This document shows positions 1 through 12,344 of a stretch of 64,000 nucleotides of DNA, piece by piece. Source of the DNA: Armillaria gallica (Eukaryota; Basidiomycota; Agaricomycetes; Agaricales; Physalacriaceae); assembly GCA_037576215.1 (NCBI GenBank), contig JBANDB010000005.1:3286001-3350000 (forward strand), given 5' to 3'. The notes under the pieces are model-generated. The model was not told where the DNA came from and ran no database searches. It worked only from the letters and a program-made list of their open reading frames with translations. The number at the start of each line of letters is the position of its first letter. Position 1 is the stretch's first letter. Both the position numbers and the translations under genes were made by a program.

Positions 1-2612
1 TGAATCAATTTTATCTTGATTAAGAAGCAGTTTCACCATCTCAAGATTCCCACTGTTAATAGCTGTAAACAACAATGGCATCTCATACTGGCATGGATCA
101 TCTCCTTGATCCAAAAGTACTTCTGTAACATTCAACAGATCATACTGCATAGCAAAATCAAATGGAACAGGCATTTTAATTAATCCTATTCCAGTGTAAA
201 AAATCTTCACAACCTTTTCATCACATGCTGAATCAAGAAATGTAATGATTTCTTCTACTGGCAGTTTACTGGCATGATATCTCCAGTGTTCAAATGAGTA
301 GCAAAAAAATGGATACTCTAGATGCCAAGCTGATTTAATCAGATTATCAGTGTTTTTATTACTGTTGCTATGGTATGACCTGATATTGTTGGCATCATAA
401 TCAACAGACAAGGAGGTCCAATTTGCAAGTCTAGCCACTAGCCACTTGTCACCTTTCTGCCTTCTAATGTCCAACTCATTAAACAACATATATGTCAGGC
501 AGGTGCGTGCAATGGTCTCTTGGAGTTGAGGAAATAATCTATCTTTCTGAGACATAAAATACTTCTGTGTTGTATAATCTAGACACATTCATCTTCAGCT
601 TATATAAGAAGTATTAGATCATTTACACTTATGCACAAACCTCACTATATTTCCATCCCATCTTGTCTCTATAACAACAAGACCACTACAGACACTTCCT
701 AAAAGGTCCTCACTACAGAGATTATCAGGGTTTAGAGCTGTTGTACCCAGTTCCACAGTCAAGGCATGCTGCAGTTCCAACACAATCAAAGGGTGCCTTG
801 CAAATGCTATCTAGCCAAATATGCGGCTTGCAAGGGCACTTTTATGCTTCCCCTGATGATTGACCCTCTCCATGATCTCATCATATGCATTCTTCATATT
901 ATCTGGCAACTCTTCAAGTGCATCTTGAACTATTTTCCAATTTGTTGACTGAGCAAGTAAATCCATATGCAGGCTTACTAGAAGAAACCTACAGAGTATT
1001 GATAAATATGCACAGCAAGAGCAACTACTTGAATAACTCACATGCCTCTTGCCTTCTTAGCAACTCCAGTAATTATTGTCTGACACAGATTATCATCCCC
1101 ATTGATGAGATCAGAAAGATCACCTTGGAAGAGCTTGTCTATAACAAAGCTCTTGATATCAGCCTCAACTGCTCAAATATCCAATCTTGCATCTTTCTTA
1201 AACAGCAGTCCTATCTTGGGAATGTCCTTTGATGTCACAAGAAGATGAATATTATCACCCAATGACCTGATTTTCTCAGCCAGCTTCTTTTTTTTATCAT
1301 TGGCAAATTCATCCAATGTGTCAAGTACAACATAGACATGGTGAAATGATTTGAACTCCTGCAAAAGGATTTGAGTAAGGACAGTAAGGGAAGGGCATGT
1401 TTCATCATGATGACACTGGTTATAGAGTGACATGATTGGGTCCGAGAGGCCATTGTCTTGAACCAGTTGCTTTAAGAGACTACAAAGGAGGTTAGGTATA
1501 GTTTGTGCAGTTGCAGATTGGTAATCACAGAAGATACTGAGAACAAGTATCTTTCTCTCATGATTCAGCAATCACAGATAGTCGATAACAATAGTGGTCA
1601 GGATGGTCTTTCTGACACCTGCTAAGAAGATATATCAGGGTCAAGGAAACAATGGAGCTATTGGGCAAAACAACTAATGATTGCCAGGACACCATAGGCA
1701 TGATGATAGGGCTATACCATCAACCCATTTTTTGAATGGTTCAAGTTCAAAAAACCACTGCCTAGTATCCCCCACCTGCTGGCTCAGCTTCTCAGCTTAT
1801 ATAGACTTGAAATTCAAGTCAGTGAGCTAAGTGATGATGGACATAAGCAAGCCATCTGTTTAATCATGAGCAGCAAGTCAGCCATGACAACAAAAGGTGT
1901 GCACCATTCTGAGTGTTCTGCACCTAACTTTGTATCTGTGATACACCATTGATTATATGCCCCACCTGGCCACCAATTTCCTTGACTTTCATCTCTACAC
2001 AACTTGTGACTTCTCCATTCCAGTGCATACTTTCCAAAACATCATTGACCTTTGCGTCGACGCTATCCAACTTTTCTTGGATGGTATGAGATAATGCTCT
2101 GTATGTCACATTGAGAATTGACTAGCTAGAACACAAAAACATACTTACACATGGTCACATTGTACAGCGACGATCATCAGAGACTTGATCCACTCAATCT
2201 CTTTCAGAGCATTCTCCACACTCTCCTTTTTGAACTTCCACAAGAGTTGCTTCATACCACTTGATGCAGGTTCCAACTCCTTTTGGAGATCATTTAGTAG
2301 CACTGTGAGTCACACAAAAGGTTTTGACAGTGTCTGCATCGTCACAAGCCAGGGATCGTCTGCTAATGCTGGTCTGGTAAGTGATAGCATTAGAGTGAGT
2401 GGTACAATGAGTGGTACAGTGAATGGCGGTATGCTGAGTGGTGTGGTAAGTGGTTTGACCTTTAACAGTGAATGCTTCAGATCCAAAATCTCTGCAAGGA
2501 GCATTTTGCATTCTTTGGGCCCATCTTTCATGGCTTTGAGATAGCTAATGACAGCAGTCGAGGCTTTGATGAGGGCGGTAATAAACAAAGTGATTTCTAG
2601 GGCCTCTGCCAT
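1..2612 (-). pseudogene. NACHT-ankyrin STAND NTPase (NLR-like), decayed, 3' end beyond the left edge
   Basis: Fungal NLR-like proteins of this architecture are thought to act in non-self recognition. The protein begins at an ATG at 2612 (MAEALEITLFITALIKAS, the fungal N-terminal domain). It continues with LQKELEPA and, after a 50-bp intron (2148-2099), with ALSHTIQEKLDSVDAK. Next come TRQWFFELEPFKKWVDG, the degraded P-loop, the Walker B VYVVLDTLDEF, a 53-bp intron (1041-989), FLLVSLHMDLL, the post-NACHT helical region (VLELQHALTVELGTTAL) and YPFFCYSFEHWRYHA. Ankyrin repeats follow (LLNVTEVLLDQGDDP; LLFTAINSGNLEMVKLLL), reaching the left edge. In-frame stops lie at 2310 (TGA), 1827 (TAG), 1797 (TAA), 1572 (TGA), 1173 (TGA) and 811 (TAG). 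The P-loop intron seems to have lost its GT donor, and Walker A reads PGVRKT where the family has GxGKT. A low-complexity Thr/Pro stretch near 2380-2460 interrupts the N-terminal domain. Domain order is clear; the gene is almost certainly dead. Confidence 0.85.
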
Positions 2613-5500
2613 GGTTGGTGGTGAAGAACAAGGTTGTATGCAGGCAGATCAGAAGATGTTGGTGTTTGGTATTGTTACCAGCACATGCCGCATGTGCACT
2701 GCCTCAGTCAGAGTCGAAGTCATAGCCTGACAGCCATTATGCTATCTGAGGCTAGCTTGGCTTAGCCACCATCACTTGCGTTACATTGTGGTAATTGTTG
2801 CCAATCGTTGATTATTGCCTGTCTTCCTGAGCCATAGTCAATGCGGAATGTAAGAGAATTGAACAGTGTCGATATATTGTATCCAGAAGAAAAAAATATT
2901 AAACTCTGTTTGCACAAGTCCTACCCTTGCAGAGGTGCCTGCATGCACATAAAAAGTGATAGCTTTCACACAATAATACAACTTGGGCTTCTATCACCGA
3001 TGACAGGCCCAGTGTAGCTGCAATCCCGGTGGTATCATAATATGCTGTGCGAAATGCCCATATTAATGTTATCAATGCCCAGATTCACTGATTCGTTTGT
3101 ATACCACTCAGAACTCAAGAGAGGCAGCTATCATAAAGTCGAGTCAGTAGGTAGTAACAAGGTCAAGCACTGAACCAACTTTGATCCTCGCTGCAGCATA
3201 TAGCCAGAAGTTGATGGTACTTCTCATCATCATCCATGTTCTGTACTGTGAAGTATGTTAACGTTGAATCCGATATCATCGTGGGATGCAGTGCTCTGTG
3301 CTACTTTTAGTTCAATATCTGTATTGAGAAGTCCAGTTCTGAATACATGAGAGGCTGTATTGATGACATACACTAGAACAGCAGGTGTGTAAGCCAAGAT
3401 TAAAAAAGAAGCTTTTGAGGAACATGAACCTATCTCAACATAGCAGCTAGATGGCAAACCCATCACAATGTATACCTGATGAGATCTTTCATCTCTGGGT
3501 AAGCTTGCCTTGGCAATTGTTCAAGAACCAGACTGGTGAGGGTAAACATCATCGCAGGAGAACTCTGAATCCTTGAAGAACTGGAGGTTATCTCATCACT
3601 ACCAGAAGTGTTCTGAGAAAGCATCCAGAGTAAGGGTGTCACAAGGTGTGTTGTGGGTGTCATTTGGGGAGACAACAATTGGGAAGGTGAGACGACTACT
3701 GTGAGGCCTTGGGGGTGTATCTTGTGAAAGGTCAGTAGGTGTTTAGGGAGTAAAAGAGCAAACTAACAATGCCATGGGGATGAATCATGGTAGACGTTTC
3801 CTAGCATCTGTTTTGTACAAGCCCAAGATCCTAATGTCATGTCCATGTTTCTTTAGTATGTTTTCACATGTGTCGCATACAGGTGTTGCCCCCCCTATAC
3901 AGAGCTGAATACCTTACACTTAGCAAAGTCATGGCAGAAGTGTATGGAGACTGACTGGCTCAATAACGACACAGAGTTCGCAAGTGCTCTAAAGCATGAA
4001 GCAAGACATTGGGTATTTAGACACATGGTGTAGTTGTACCCAATGACATGGATAAAGCTTTACATCTGCAATGAAAAAAACCTGTATATAGATAGTTCAA
4101 CCATTTCTGAGTTCATGTAATGATAAGCACATACTTCTAGGGGAACTTGATCACATATAGAGTTATGGCAGCCAACCAGTCGATGAGGGCTTATGGCACC
4201 ATGTGACACTGTTAAAAGATGGGTTGGTTGTGGGAATCACAGCAGAGAAATCCACATACGAGATTGGAACATAATTGTGAGCCTTACTGGCACCTAACAT
4301 TCAGAGGGAGGACTTGGTTGTGTGAGTCTGTGAATGTTTGCAAGATGCAACATTATCTAATTATCAGAAAGCAAAGGTAGCATCACAGAGGGTGATGGTC
4401 GACAGGTTGGGTGTGGGGAGTTGCTGTCGCCATTGCCGTTAGCTGCTAAGGAGAGAACAATAGCTTGTGACGGATGAGAGAATGAGAGACTGGCATGTTG
4501 TGAATATTGTCACTGCCTACGAAGATGATGGTCATGATGACTAGCATTGACTGCCTCTTTGGACTTGTATACATAGTGATTGTGCTGCACCGACTCTTGC
4601 TTTATCACTATCAAGGCCAAGCATCAATGGCAGATAGCTTGCCATATCACTCCCCACTGTTCTGATTAAAGCTAGCAGGGTAGACATCCGCATTCCCATG
4701 CCAATCTACTGTAACATGCAGTATCGACAAGGATATCCTTGTAGAATCCACAACTATGAAGTTGGTGAGCACTTTGCCTGTCAGAGTCAACTGGGCTGAA
4801 AGCTTGGATGGTCATACGCTTCAGTGGTTTGAGCTGGGAAGGGTTTGGGATCCTCTTGTGAAAAGATGCAGAGGGGATATAGAGAGACAGGAATGGTGGT
4901 CAAAGCCTGAAGCACTTGTTGTATGGAGAGAGGTTGAAGTATCCCTTTCTCGCTGTCTCTATATCATCATATGTCTCATCACTGTTTGCTTGGGAAGCTG
5001 AGTCTGGTATCTGGGAACATTGGACTGCGGTGGTGTAGTGGGGAGAACGACAAAACCAGTAGTGAAAGTTTCAGTGGCATAGAACATGGCAGCTGTCAGT
5101 GAACTGTACTAGACGCAAGTAATGTCAATAAAAGAGCTCAGTGAGATGAGAATGGAAGATGTACTCAAGAACATGGTCAGCCCTTTCGTCTCTCTCTATG
5201 CTTGCAACATGCCACATTCTGTTCCTTGCTTCCTATTGCAGGGGACAGCATATTGATGTATCGGACCAAGCCTGAGTGTCATTCAGGTTGAGGAGCAGCC
5301 AACCATTGGGGCCCTGGGGCTGGGGTGTCAAGTTGAGGAATCGTTGCACTAAGAAATTAAATGAGGCTTGAAGGAAGAGCTTTTGTTTGTGTACACATCC
5401 AGATGAGGAGCGCTTCGATGCTTTGTATGTAGGCATATGCTTGTAGTCAGATAGAGAGGTGATCCAGAACTCCGATCACAGCTTCCCATCTGACTCCCAC
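2613..5500. other. No recognisable gene; scattered short open frames
   Basis: I recognise no domain here. Minus-strand frames at 3230-3466 and 3463-3678, a plus frame at 4756-5001 and a minus frame at 5233-5436 have protein-like composition but no motif I can name. They may be scraps of decayed genes or transposons. A hydrophobic run (FLILAYTPAVLVYVI) occurs in the 3230-3466 frame. Confidence 0.3.
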
Positions 5501-5529
5501 CATCATCGAGGACTACATCAATATCACTC

Positions 5530-6780
5530 TTGCCTGTCCAGCAAAAGCCTTCTCTTTGTCACTTATTGTTTGCCATCCTCCTTTCGTGTGTCCTGTCCTT
5601 TACACACAGGTCAACCATCCATCTCATAATCCACATGCCATGGAAGACTGCCCTCCTACTAACTATACTAGCTGTCGGTCATCTTCATACCAATGCCTCC
5701 CTTCGGTGTACATTTATGGCTTCTGGTGACAACCTGATTGGCCCACATGCAACAAGAATTGGAAAGCAAAAGATGCGGCAACAGACCATGACCCTTATGC
5801 TAATCATCACATCTGCAGAAGTCAGTGCTCAGCGACAGAAGCGAGTGACATTCAGCGAATGTCAAAGTTGTGTCACTGGCATCCAGTGTGTTACGAATGG
5901 CTCCAGGGTATGTCTACTGTCATCATCTTGAATGCTGAACTTGTTTTGATATGACTGTCATCTGCAGTTCATTCATCGAATTATTCAGTGATGAACTTCG
6001 CCATGGAGAGCTTGTTGGTCAACAATGCCATTGGAGCCCTCAGCGCCATTCCGCTGTGCCTGTCTCACTGCCACTTCCCTCCCACCTCACCTTCACCTAC
6101 ACTCCCTGGAACCCTAATGCACAAAATACCAACTACCTGACAATGCGTACTTCCTTCCAAGTAGTGGTGGCCAGAACATACTGCTTGACTCTGCAGAGCA
6201 GGAATATTGACACCTCAAAAAATCCAATACTCCGCTATCCACTTCATCTGCTTTGTATGGCGCATATAAGCAGGCCATACCATCATATATCTCCATCTAC
6301 TTCTGTATGCATATAAGAGGTCTAGAGCTAGAGTTGCAGCATCATTCCTTGTTCAGCTCATCTTCTGCTGAGTCTACATACACAATGATGCTGTTACGAT
6401 TGGTCCGAAGCTGGTTTCAATGCTGGAGATGGGATGGTCTATCTCAACCCTTCCTAGGAAAGAACTCACTCATTCCCTCTTGATTTCACATCTGGTAGAG
6501 GGAAGGGGACACTTCCACCCTCATTTATGGTATTTGCTGTGTCTCGACATGGCTCAGTCATTGAAGTCATTGTGGGTTTTGCAGAATGGTATCGCTGGTT
6601 TGCATGCTACAGTGAACACATGCAGAGTTTGGCAGTGTAAAGCAGATGTGGTCAGCAATCACTTGTCAAAATTCTTTCATATCCTTCAACGTACCTCTCA
6701 ACCAAAAGCCACCATCCAATGGTCCGATGTGATCGTATCATCCTCCTGGTTGATGGCTCTGTGTCTCATCTAATCATACT
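5530..6780 (+). pseudogene. Unrecognised decayed coding region
   Basis: Several plus-strand frames read like parts of one damaged protein. A signal-peptide-like start lies near 5638 (MPWKTALLLTILAVGHLH). At 6127 on, one frame gives LPDNAYFLPSSGGQNILL and later SSALYGAYKQ. At 6392 on, a different frame gives DWSEAGFNAGDGMVYLNP and FMVFAVSRHGSVIEVIVG, broken by stops. A GTATGT donor after 5908 and a TCTGCAG acceptor near 5968 suggest at least one intron. I do not recognise the family. The frame changes imply frameshifts or further introns, so the boundaries are approximate. Confidence 0.3.
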
Positions 6781-7113
6781 CACTTATTCCTTTCCAGCAC
6801 AATGCAAGAGGAATGTTTGAGCCTGGTCTGAACAACAGATCCACAGCCACAGGACCCATCCTGCTGAATTCAGTTCCTTCAAACTAGCCCTTGATGGTCC
6901 TGCTTTAACCTCAACAGTGGCGACGCTTCAACTTAGATGACTGCTAGAGCCTGTTTCATGCAGATGATGCACCACTAAGAGGATGGAATTAGAGGGAAGA
7001 GCCTAGGAGGAACAGGATTGGGCCCTAGTATGTTCACAACCCTTGTTCTGTCAACTTTGTAGTGATATCACTTTTTCCTACAGCTCATAATGGGCAATCT
7101 CAAGAAGCATGAG

Positions 7114-7602
7114 TCATTTACATGGGTATCGCTGTCCTCCTTTCACATATTGTAGGTGGTGAACCCTCACTAGCACTACAAGGACATCGAAGTCAGCCCA
7201 TCGGTTATCGATCTTCTCTTCCCTCTCCTCTTGTAATATCCACCGCCGACTACTGCCAAGAGCTCTTTGCCAATGCAAAGCTGTTTCTACATGAAAGCCA
7301 GCAATGATTCTGACATTAAGAACATCAAGTAATACAGAATGAACAGGACAGGAATGCAACCTTGGCTTATGACGCAGCTTCATGTTAGTTTGGCCCATTA
7401 CCTTCCAATTACTTACTGACATCTTGCTGGATAGGTTTCTCAACCTCATGATAATCTTTACTCCTTTGGCGTTTTCTGTACACCAGTTGGTTCTCAGTAC
7501 TGCTGCTGCTGGTGTTGTGTATATTCTCTGGTTCATGCATGCATGATAAGACTGATTGGTACATCGAGTCATGCAGATGGGGAGGTGACATGTGAGATGC
7601 AA
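7114..7602 (-). pseudogene. Unrecognised coding-like fragment
   Basis: Two minus-strand frames overlap. One carries a polar, Lys/Arg/Glu-rich segment (YRKRQRSKDYHEVEKPIQQ) and the other a segment rich in Glu, Arg and Trp (QEEREEKIDNRWADFDVLV). The composition suggests former coding sequence, possibly transposon-derived, but no domain is recognisable. Confidence 0.2.
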
Positions 7603-10391
7603 AAGTAAATTCTTCTTAATTATGACATAAGGCCATATTTTTTAATGGGATCTTGTAGCACTTTATTCATACTCTCAACTTCGAAGCACATGTGAGAAGT
7701 TTCATATAAGTTGGGTGATTTCATGAATAATTTGTTTTGGCTATTATGTGATGCTCAACTGGTGGACATTATCTTCTCTGTATGCATTATCATGGTCTCA
7801 TCTAGGTCTCATTATGATTCAGCAGCAAAGCTTTCTTAGGTTATTATATCAAGAGCTTGAACTAATGCTTTCATGGTAGCATCTTAGTATTTGAGCTTGA
7901 TGCATTGATGATCTATGAATTATCTTGATTGCTGGCCTGCGTACATATACGAAATCTAAGTTACCAGTAAAGTAGCATTCAGCACATCACAAAAGAGAGC
8001 TGCACATGAAATTCCCACCGATCAGGAGTGGGATCAAAACTCTTCTTTCTATCTCCCACCACCATCAAACTCAATCAACCACCAGTGTTCCCTGTCTGCT
8101 TGTTTTTGCTTGACTGAAATGGAAGCTCTTTGCTGTTCAAATTTCATGGCATGGTGATTATTCAATTGTGCATTGCTGAAGGTGGCCGCTTGTCAAGGTC
8201 TGATTATTATAAGAGGCTTAGAATTTAATTTTAGTCTTTTCTAATAAGGAATAAGCTAGATTTTTGAGAAACATTGATTTAGCATTCCAAATCTGGCCCT
8301 AGCTCCTTAAAATAGCAAAAATGCACAATTAATACCTCTCTCCTCATCACCCCACCCTAAAATAGCCTCACTAAGAACCCCTACCTATATTGCAACCCAA
8401 TATAGAATATCACTAGTATTGCTGACAATGCAATATTGCTCTATAACAATAGGTCTATTATTATAGGCTCTCTATATAATAGAAATTGCTATTGTAATAG
8501 CAATATTTGCAAAAGGGCTGAGGCATTGGGTATAATGGTAAAACATAGAAGAGAATTGATTGTGTTGCTTATAATCACTGCATGGTGGTTTTGATATCTG
8601 AGGTGAAAATATTGAAATTGAAAGTTATTTATTTTTAGCAACATGTTAGGCTAAAATATCCAATAAATAGTTAGAAAATATTATCAATATTCATGACTTT
8701 TTTAAGTTTTGCGGCAAATTTCTCAAATATAGAAAAGATATTTACAGTTTGTTGAATATATTTCAGACTCAAAATATGATTAAAATAAATATTTGTCAAA
8801 TTCTATATTTTAGGCTCAATTATTGAGACCATCATGCAGTGAATCATAGTGAAAGGAATAGTCAGTTGCTTAGGTTAAAGTTGAAGACATTAGACATATG
8901 CCCAGCTTGATAACTATATATAACTAAGCAGTCATCCAGCTTGATGAGTGACAGGTCACATGATGTGACAAAGAGCCATTTAGCTGAATGTCATGTGACT
9001 ATAGTCACAGTCACATTTTTATTTACTGATTTAATAAGGTCTAGAGGTACATCACAGTTTAGTTTATTTGCTTTAATTGCTATTTATCATAGATCTATCA
9101 CATTATATCTTTCATTATCTGACAATCTTAAATCATATTTTTATCAACTTAATCTGTAATTGAATTTAAAATATATTTTATGCAAGTCTAATTGCTATAA
9201 GCACATATTAATCATGGGCTTTTGCTGTTAGAATAAAGAAGTTGAAGCAAGTTTAAAATTGAGAAATACTGAAAAAATATAATGATTGCAAATGTCATTC
9301 TGGTATACATAAAATAGATTTCAAACAATAATGAGTATGTACAGAGGTCTACCAATTTATGCTTTGTTAATGATTTCAACATGATTGTCACTTAAAGTAA
9401 TGTCTCAGGGTTGTGTTGTCATATAAGCTGATTATTCTTTTAAAAGTTTCAAGATTTGACTGGTTAAACATTTCCTTAGAGTCTTAACTTTTTTGACTTG
9501 TCAGATCAGGTTTCTGTCAGTTGTAAGGTGTGAAACTGAATAAAATCAAGCCAACTGAGATGAAATGAGAAAAGATGAAGATCTGTAGTATAGATGGTAA
9601 TATTTAAACACAGTCACAGATGCAGGTATCTTAGTCACAATTGATATTCTTTTTATATATGTATTAATATAGTAAATCAATGTGCCTGAGGTCCTACTAC
9701 TATGTATAGTAAGAACAAATATACACACACACCAGCTATACATATCACTAGAGCATACCAGTCTTGTATTCCATAGTGGTAGGACTTGGAGGGTTCCTCA
9801 GGTTGTGGTGCTGTTGAGTGTTTTAATGATGACTCTTGGTCTTGTGTAATCGGTGTGATTGAGGATGATGAAACACATGTATTTTTTTGATGACATACAC
9901 TGAGGCAAGATCCTTCAGTACTCATTTATAAGAAAAGTATAGACATTTACCTCCCCATTGCTGCAAGCAATACAAGGCTGTGCCTTTCAACATGTGAAGA
10001 ATGTGAATGGGGTTCATGGGCCATGCATGCTATTATCCACAGATGAATATCCTGGATATGGTGATGATGATGGGATTTGGGTGTTGCACTGGTAAGCAGA
10101 AACATCTCCAGAGATGTCAAAATTGATCTTATTTAATTGCAGTATTTGTGCAAAGTATTGCCCTAGTAAGTATAATAGGCTAGCCTTAGATAAGTGCCTC
10201 AGTTCAATATGTGATGTGATTTCAATGCTAGTATGGCTTTTATTTCAGCTGCTCTACTTTGGCTCTATTACTAATAGAGGTTCCATGGCCCTTTTATGAT
10301 ATACATCACCTATTTCACATGTGGTTCTGTGTCAATATTAATGAGGCATACCTGTATAATCTCTTCAAAAATCCCTCCCACACTTAGCAAC
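7603..10391. other. AT-rich intergenic region
   Basis: Very AT-rich, nearly CpG-free DNA with no convincing gene. A minus-strand frame at 9677-9925 encodes 82 residues ending in a hydrophobic span (ALVICIAGVCVYLFLLYIVV), but it stands alone and I cannot support it as a gene. A weak hairpin-like inverted repeat of the motif GCAATATTG with ATAG runs lies around 8436-8515. A tRNA-like stretch is listed separately. Confidence 0.4.
8521..8615 (+). repeat. Possible decayed tRNA-derived (SINE-like) sequence
   Basis: GGGTATAATGG fits the pol III A-box consensus with one mismatch. About 60 bases on, GGTTTTGATATC looks like a B box altered by C-to-T change. No clean cloverleaf can be drawn, so this is not called a tRNA gene. 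It could be chance in AT-rich DNA. Confidence 0.2.
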
Positions 10392-11738
10392 ATGACAGCA
10401 GTGTCAGAAATCCCTGATCTCTCATATGCAGATATACAGCTCATATTTAAGGTTGTGGACACTTTTTTAAACAGCTGTCTTATGAATGCATTCTGTAAAG
10501 GTGTGAACACTCACTGCTGCAATTTTTCACAGTTCATACTAACTTAGATTTTGAACAGGAATATATACTGGGATCATTGCTATCACAATATGGACTGTTT
10601 GTATGTGACACTTATCTTGAATATCAACAGCTGCTCATATGGTGATACAGTCTCTACAAAAGACACAAATCACAGGCTATCTAATCATATGATGGTCTTT
10701 GTCATTCTGTGTCTTTATGTTCTTGATACATTGACCTTTGCATTTAATTGGTCATTTTATCATGGGGTTTTCATAGATAATGGGTGGAATTTTTGGACAG
10801 TGTTTGTAGCATCAGACTCCTTCACACCTGAATACAAGAGGAGAGTATGGGTGCTAAGTGTTTCTGGTACAATCACCACACTTGTAGCAGATACCTCTAT
10901 GGTTTGTTAATTATGTAATTACTCATTGAAAGTTAACTGCATGAATTTTCTTAGATCTGGAGATGCTGGATTGTGTGGGGACGACATTGGTTAATCATCC
11001 TTCTGCCTATGCTATGTCTTCTTATAGGAACAGGTATATTCAATTTAATATTTGTTTCAACTAGCACTCACAAAAGCTCTAGCAATGAAGGGTGTTGTAG
11101 TATATTATATCTTTCATGATCTTCAAGATAATGTACCAACTCAATCTTATGATCAAAACATTGCTATATGGACTATTCTATATATATCATGTATTCTGGC
11201 AACAACACTCCTCTGTACGCTACTCATCATATACCGGATAATCACTATTAGCCACAGAGGGATGGGTATTCAATCATTTAGAGGTATTATTGAAATTATT
11301 GTGGAATCTGCCTTGATTTACTCTATTGCTCTACTTTTGTACATCATTCTTATTGCTCGTAATAACTCTGTAGGGGCATATGCTGATATGCTAGTAGCTT
11401 ACACTCGGGTATGTTTCATCCATTTACTCTTCTGCACCCTAGCTTTAATGCTCACATCACTGTAGGGAATTGCATCTACACTCATTGTAGGGCGAGTTGC
11501 TGCAGGGCATTCTCGGCCTGATGAGTCTTGGGAAGAAAGCATCTCCTCATCCCTTCGCTTTGGCCATCACTCTGAGGACCAGAGTCAAGGTACCATAGAC
11601 TCAGATGTAGAAGGTGGAATAGGATCAAGTGAACAAGAGCAGTCCTTAAGCAGTTCTGCAGGCAGTAGTGGAGAAGGTCAGGGAGCTGGTAGAGAGGAGG
11701 ATGATCCAGGACAGATCACCTATGTTGAGGTAGCTTGA
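10392..11738 (+). CDS. Seven-transmembrane membrane protein, six exons
   Basis: Splicing gives one uninterrupted reading frame. Exons are 10392-10500, 10559-10600, 10651-10901, 10955-11033, about 11077 (or 11065)-11408, and 11466-11738. Introns of 58, 50, 53, about 43 (or 31) and 57 bp all begin GT and end AG. The product is about 361-365 residues with seven hydrophobic spans, including GIYTGIIAITIWTVF, MMVFVILCLYVLDTL, WLIILLPMLCLLIGT, IWTILYISCILATTLL and VESALIYSIALLLYIIL. Diagnostic words of a large Agaricomycete family of unknown function are present: SMIWRCWIVWGRHW at the third TM and GIASTLIVGRVAAGHSRP at the seventh. The C-terminal tail (11500-11735) is acidic and Ser/Gly-rich, likely cytoplasmic. 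The start is the first ATG in frame with exon 2. It is the only multi-exon gene here without visible damage; its role and expression are unknown. Confidence 0.85.
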
Positions 11739-12344
11739 GAGATTCTCATGGAGGTCTACCTACTTACAAGTATTTATTTTGTAGAGGATTTAGTGCCCTA
11801 CACACACAGACCAATAGGTTTCTACCTTCTGACAACCATGGGTCACAGTTCCAATCTTCTTCTTGTTTTCTCTTATTGTTCCTTTATATAGGCCTTGTTA
11901 AGATCATCACTCCTCAAGTATATATACTCATACTTACTACAGAATTCTTGTATTCCCCTTCTAATTCAGCCTCTCTTCTCTACATCCAAACAAGTATCAT
12001 GCCAAAGTTTCTGAGCCTCTGGTTCCTTCCTTCACTGAGGTCACAGGAGATTTAAAAGTTACACCAAGATTTAATCTTCAGACAGCCAGTCTCAATAGGA
12101 AATTATGAAAAGCAATATCTGAAGACTGACTATAAGAAGACTTTTAACAGTCATGACAACAAAATGTAGCTATGCTATGATGAATGCTAGGCAATGAAGG
12201 TGGAGAGATATCAAAGGAGTCACAAGACATCATCATTGAGTAGAAATGGAAGGTGACAATATCAGTCTAGTAGACATTCAGTCGTATGAGAAGATCAGTG
12301 TTGATCTTCTGGGAGAGCAGAGTGTTGCAAAACTTGACACTATA
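11739..12344. other. Downstream intergenic region
   Basis: A plus-strand frame continues through 11735-12055 but lacks domain features and overlaps the 3' end of the seven-TM gene, so it probably represents 3' UTR and spacer. Nothing else is recognised before the 1.7 kb repeat. Confidence 0.4.

Noticed and set aside
4756..5001. Possible small plus-strand gene (MKLVSTLPVRVNW...)
   Set aside because: Protein-like composition only; no homology, splice sites or neighbours to support it.
9677..9925. 82-residue minus-strand ORF with a single hydrophobic span
   Set aside because: No neighbours, no homology that I can name, and hydrophobic spans arise easily in AT-rich DNA.
10601..10630. A 30-bp intron in the seven-TM gene ending at CAACAG
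   Set aside because: It breaks the frame; the later acceptor at 10650 gives a 50-bp intron and restores the family sequence exactly.
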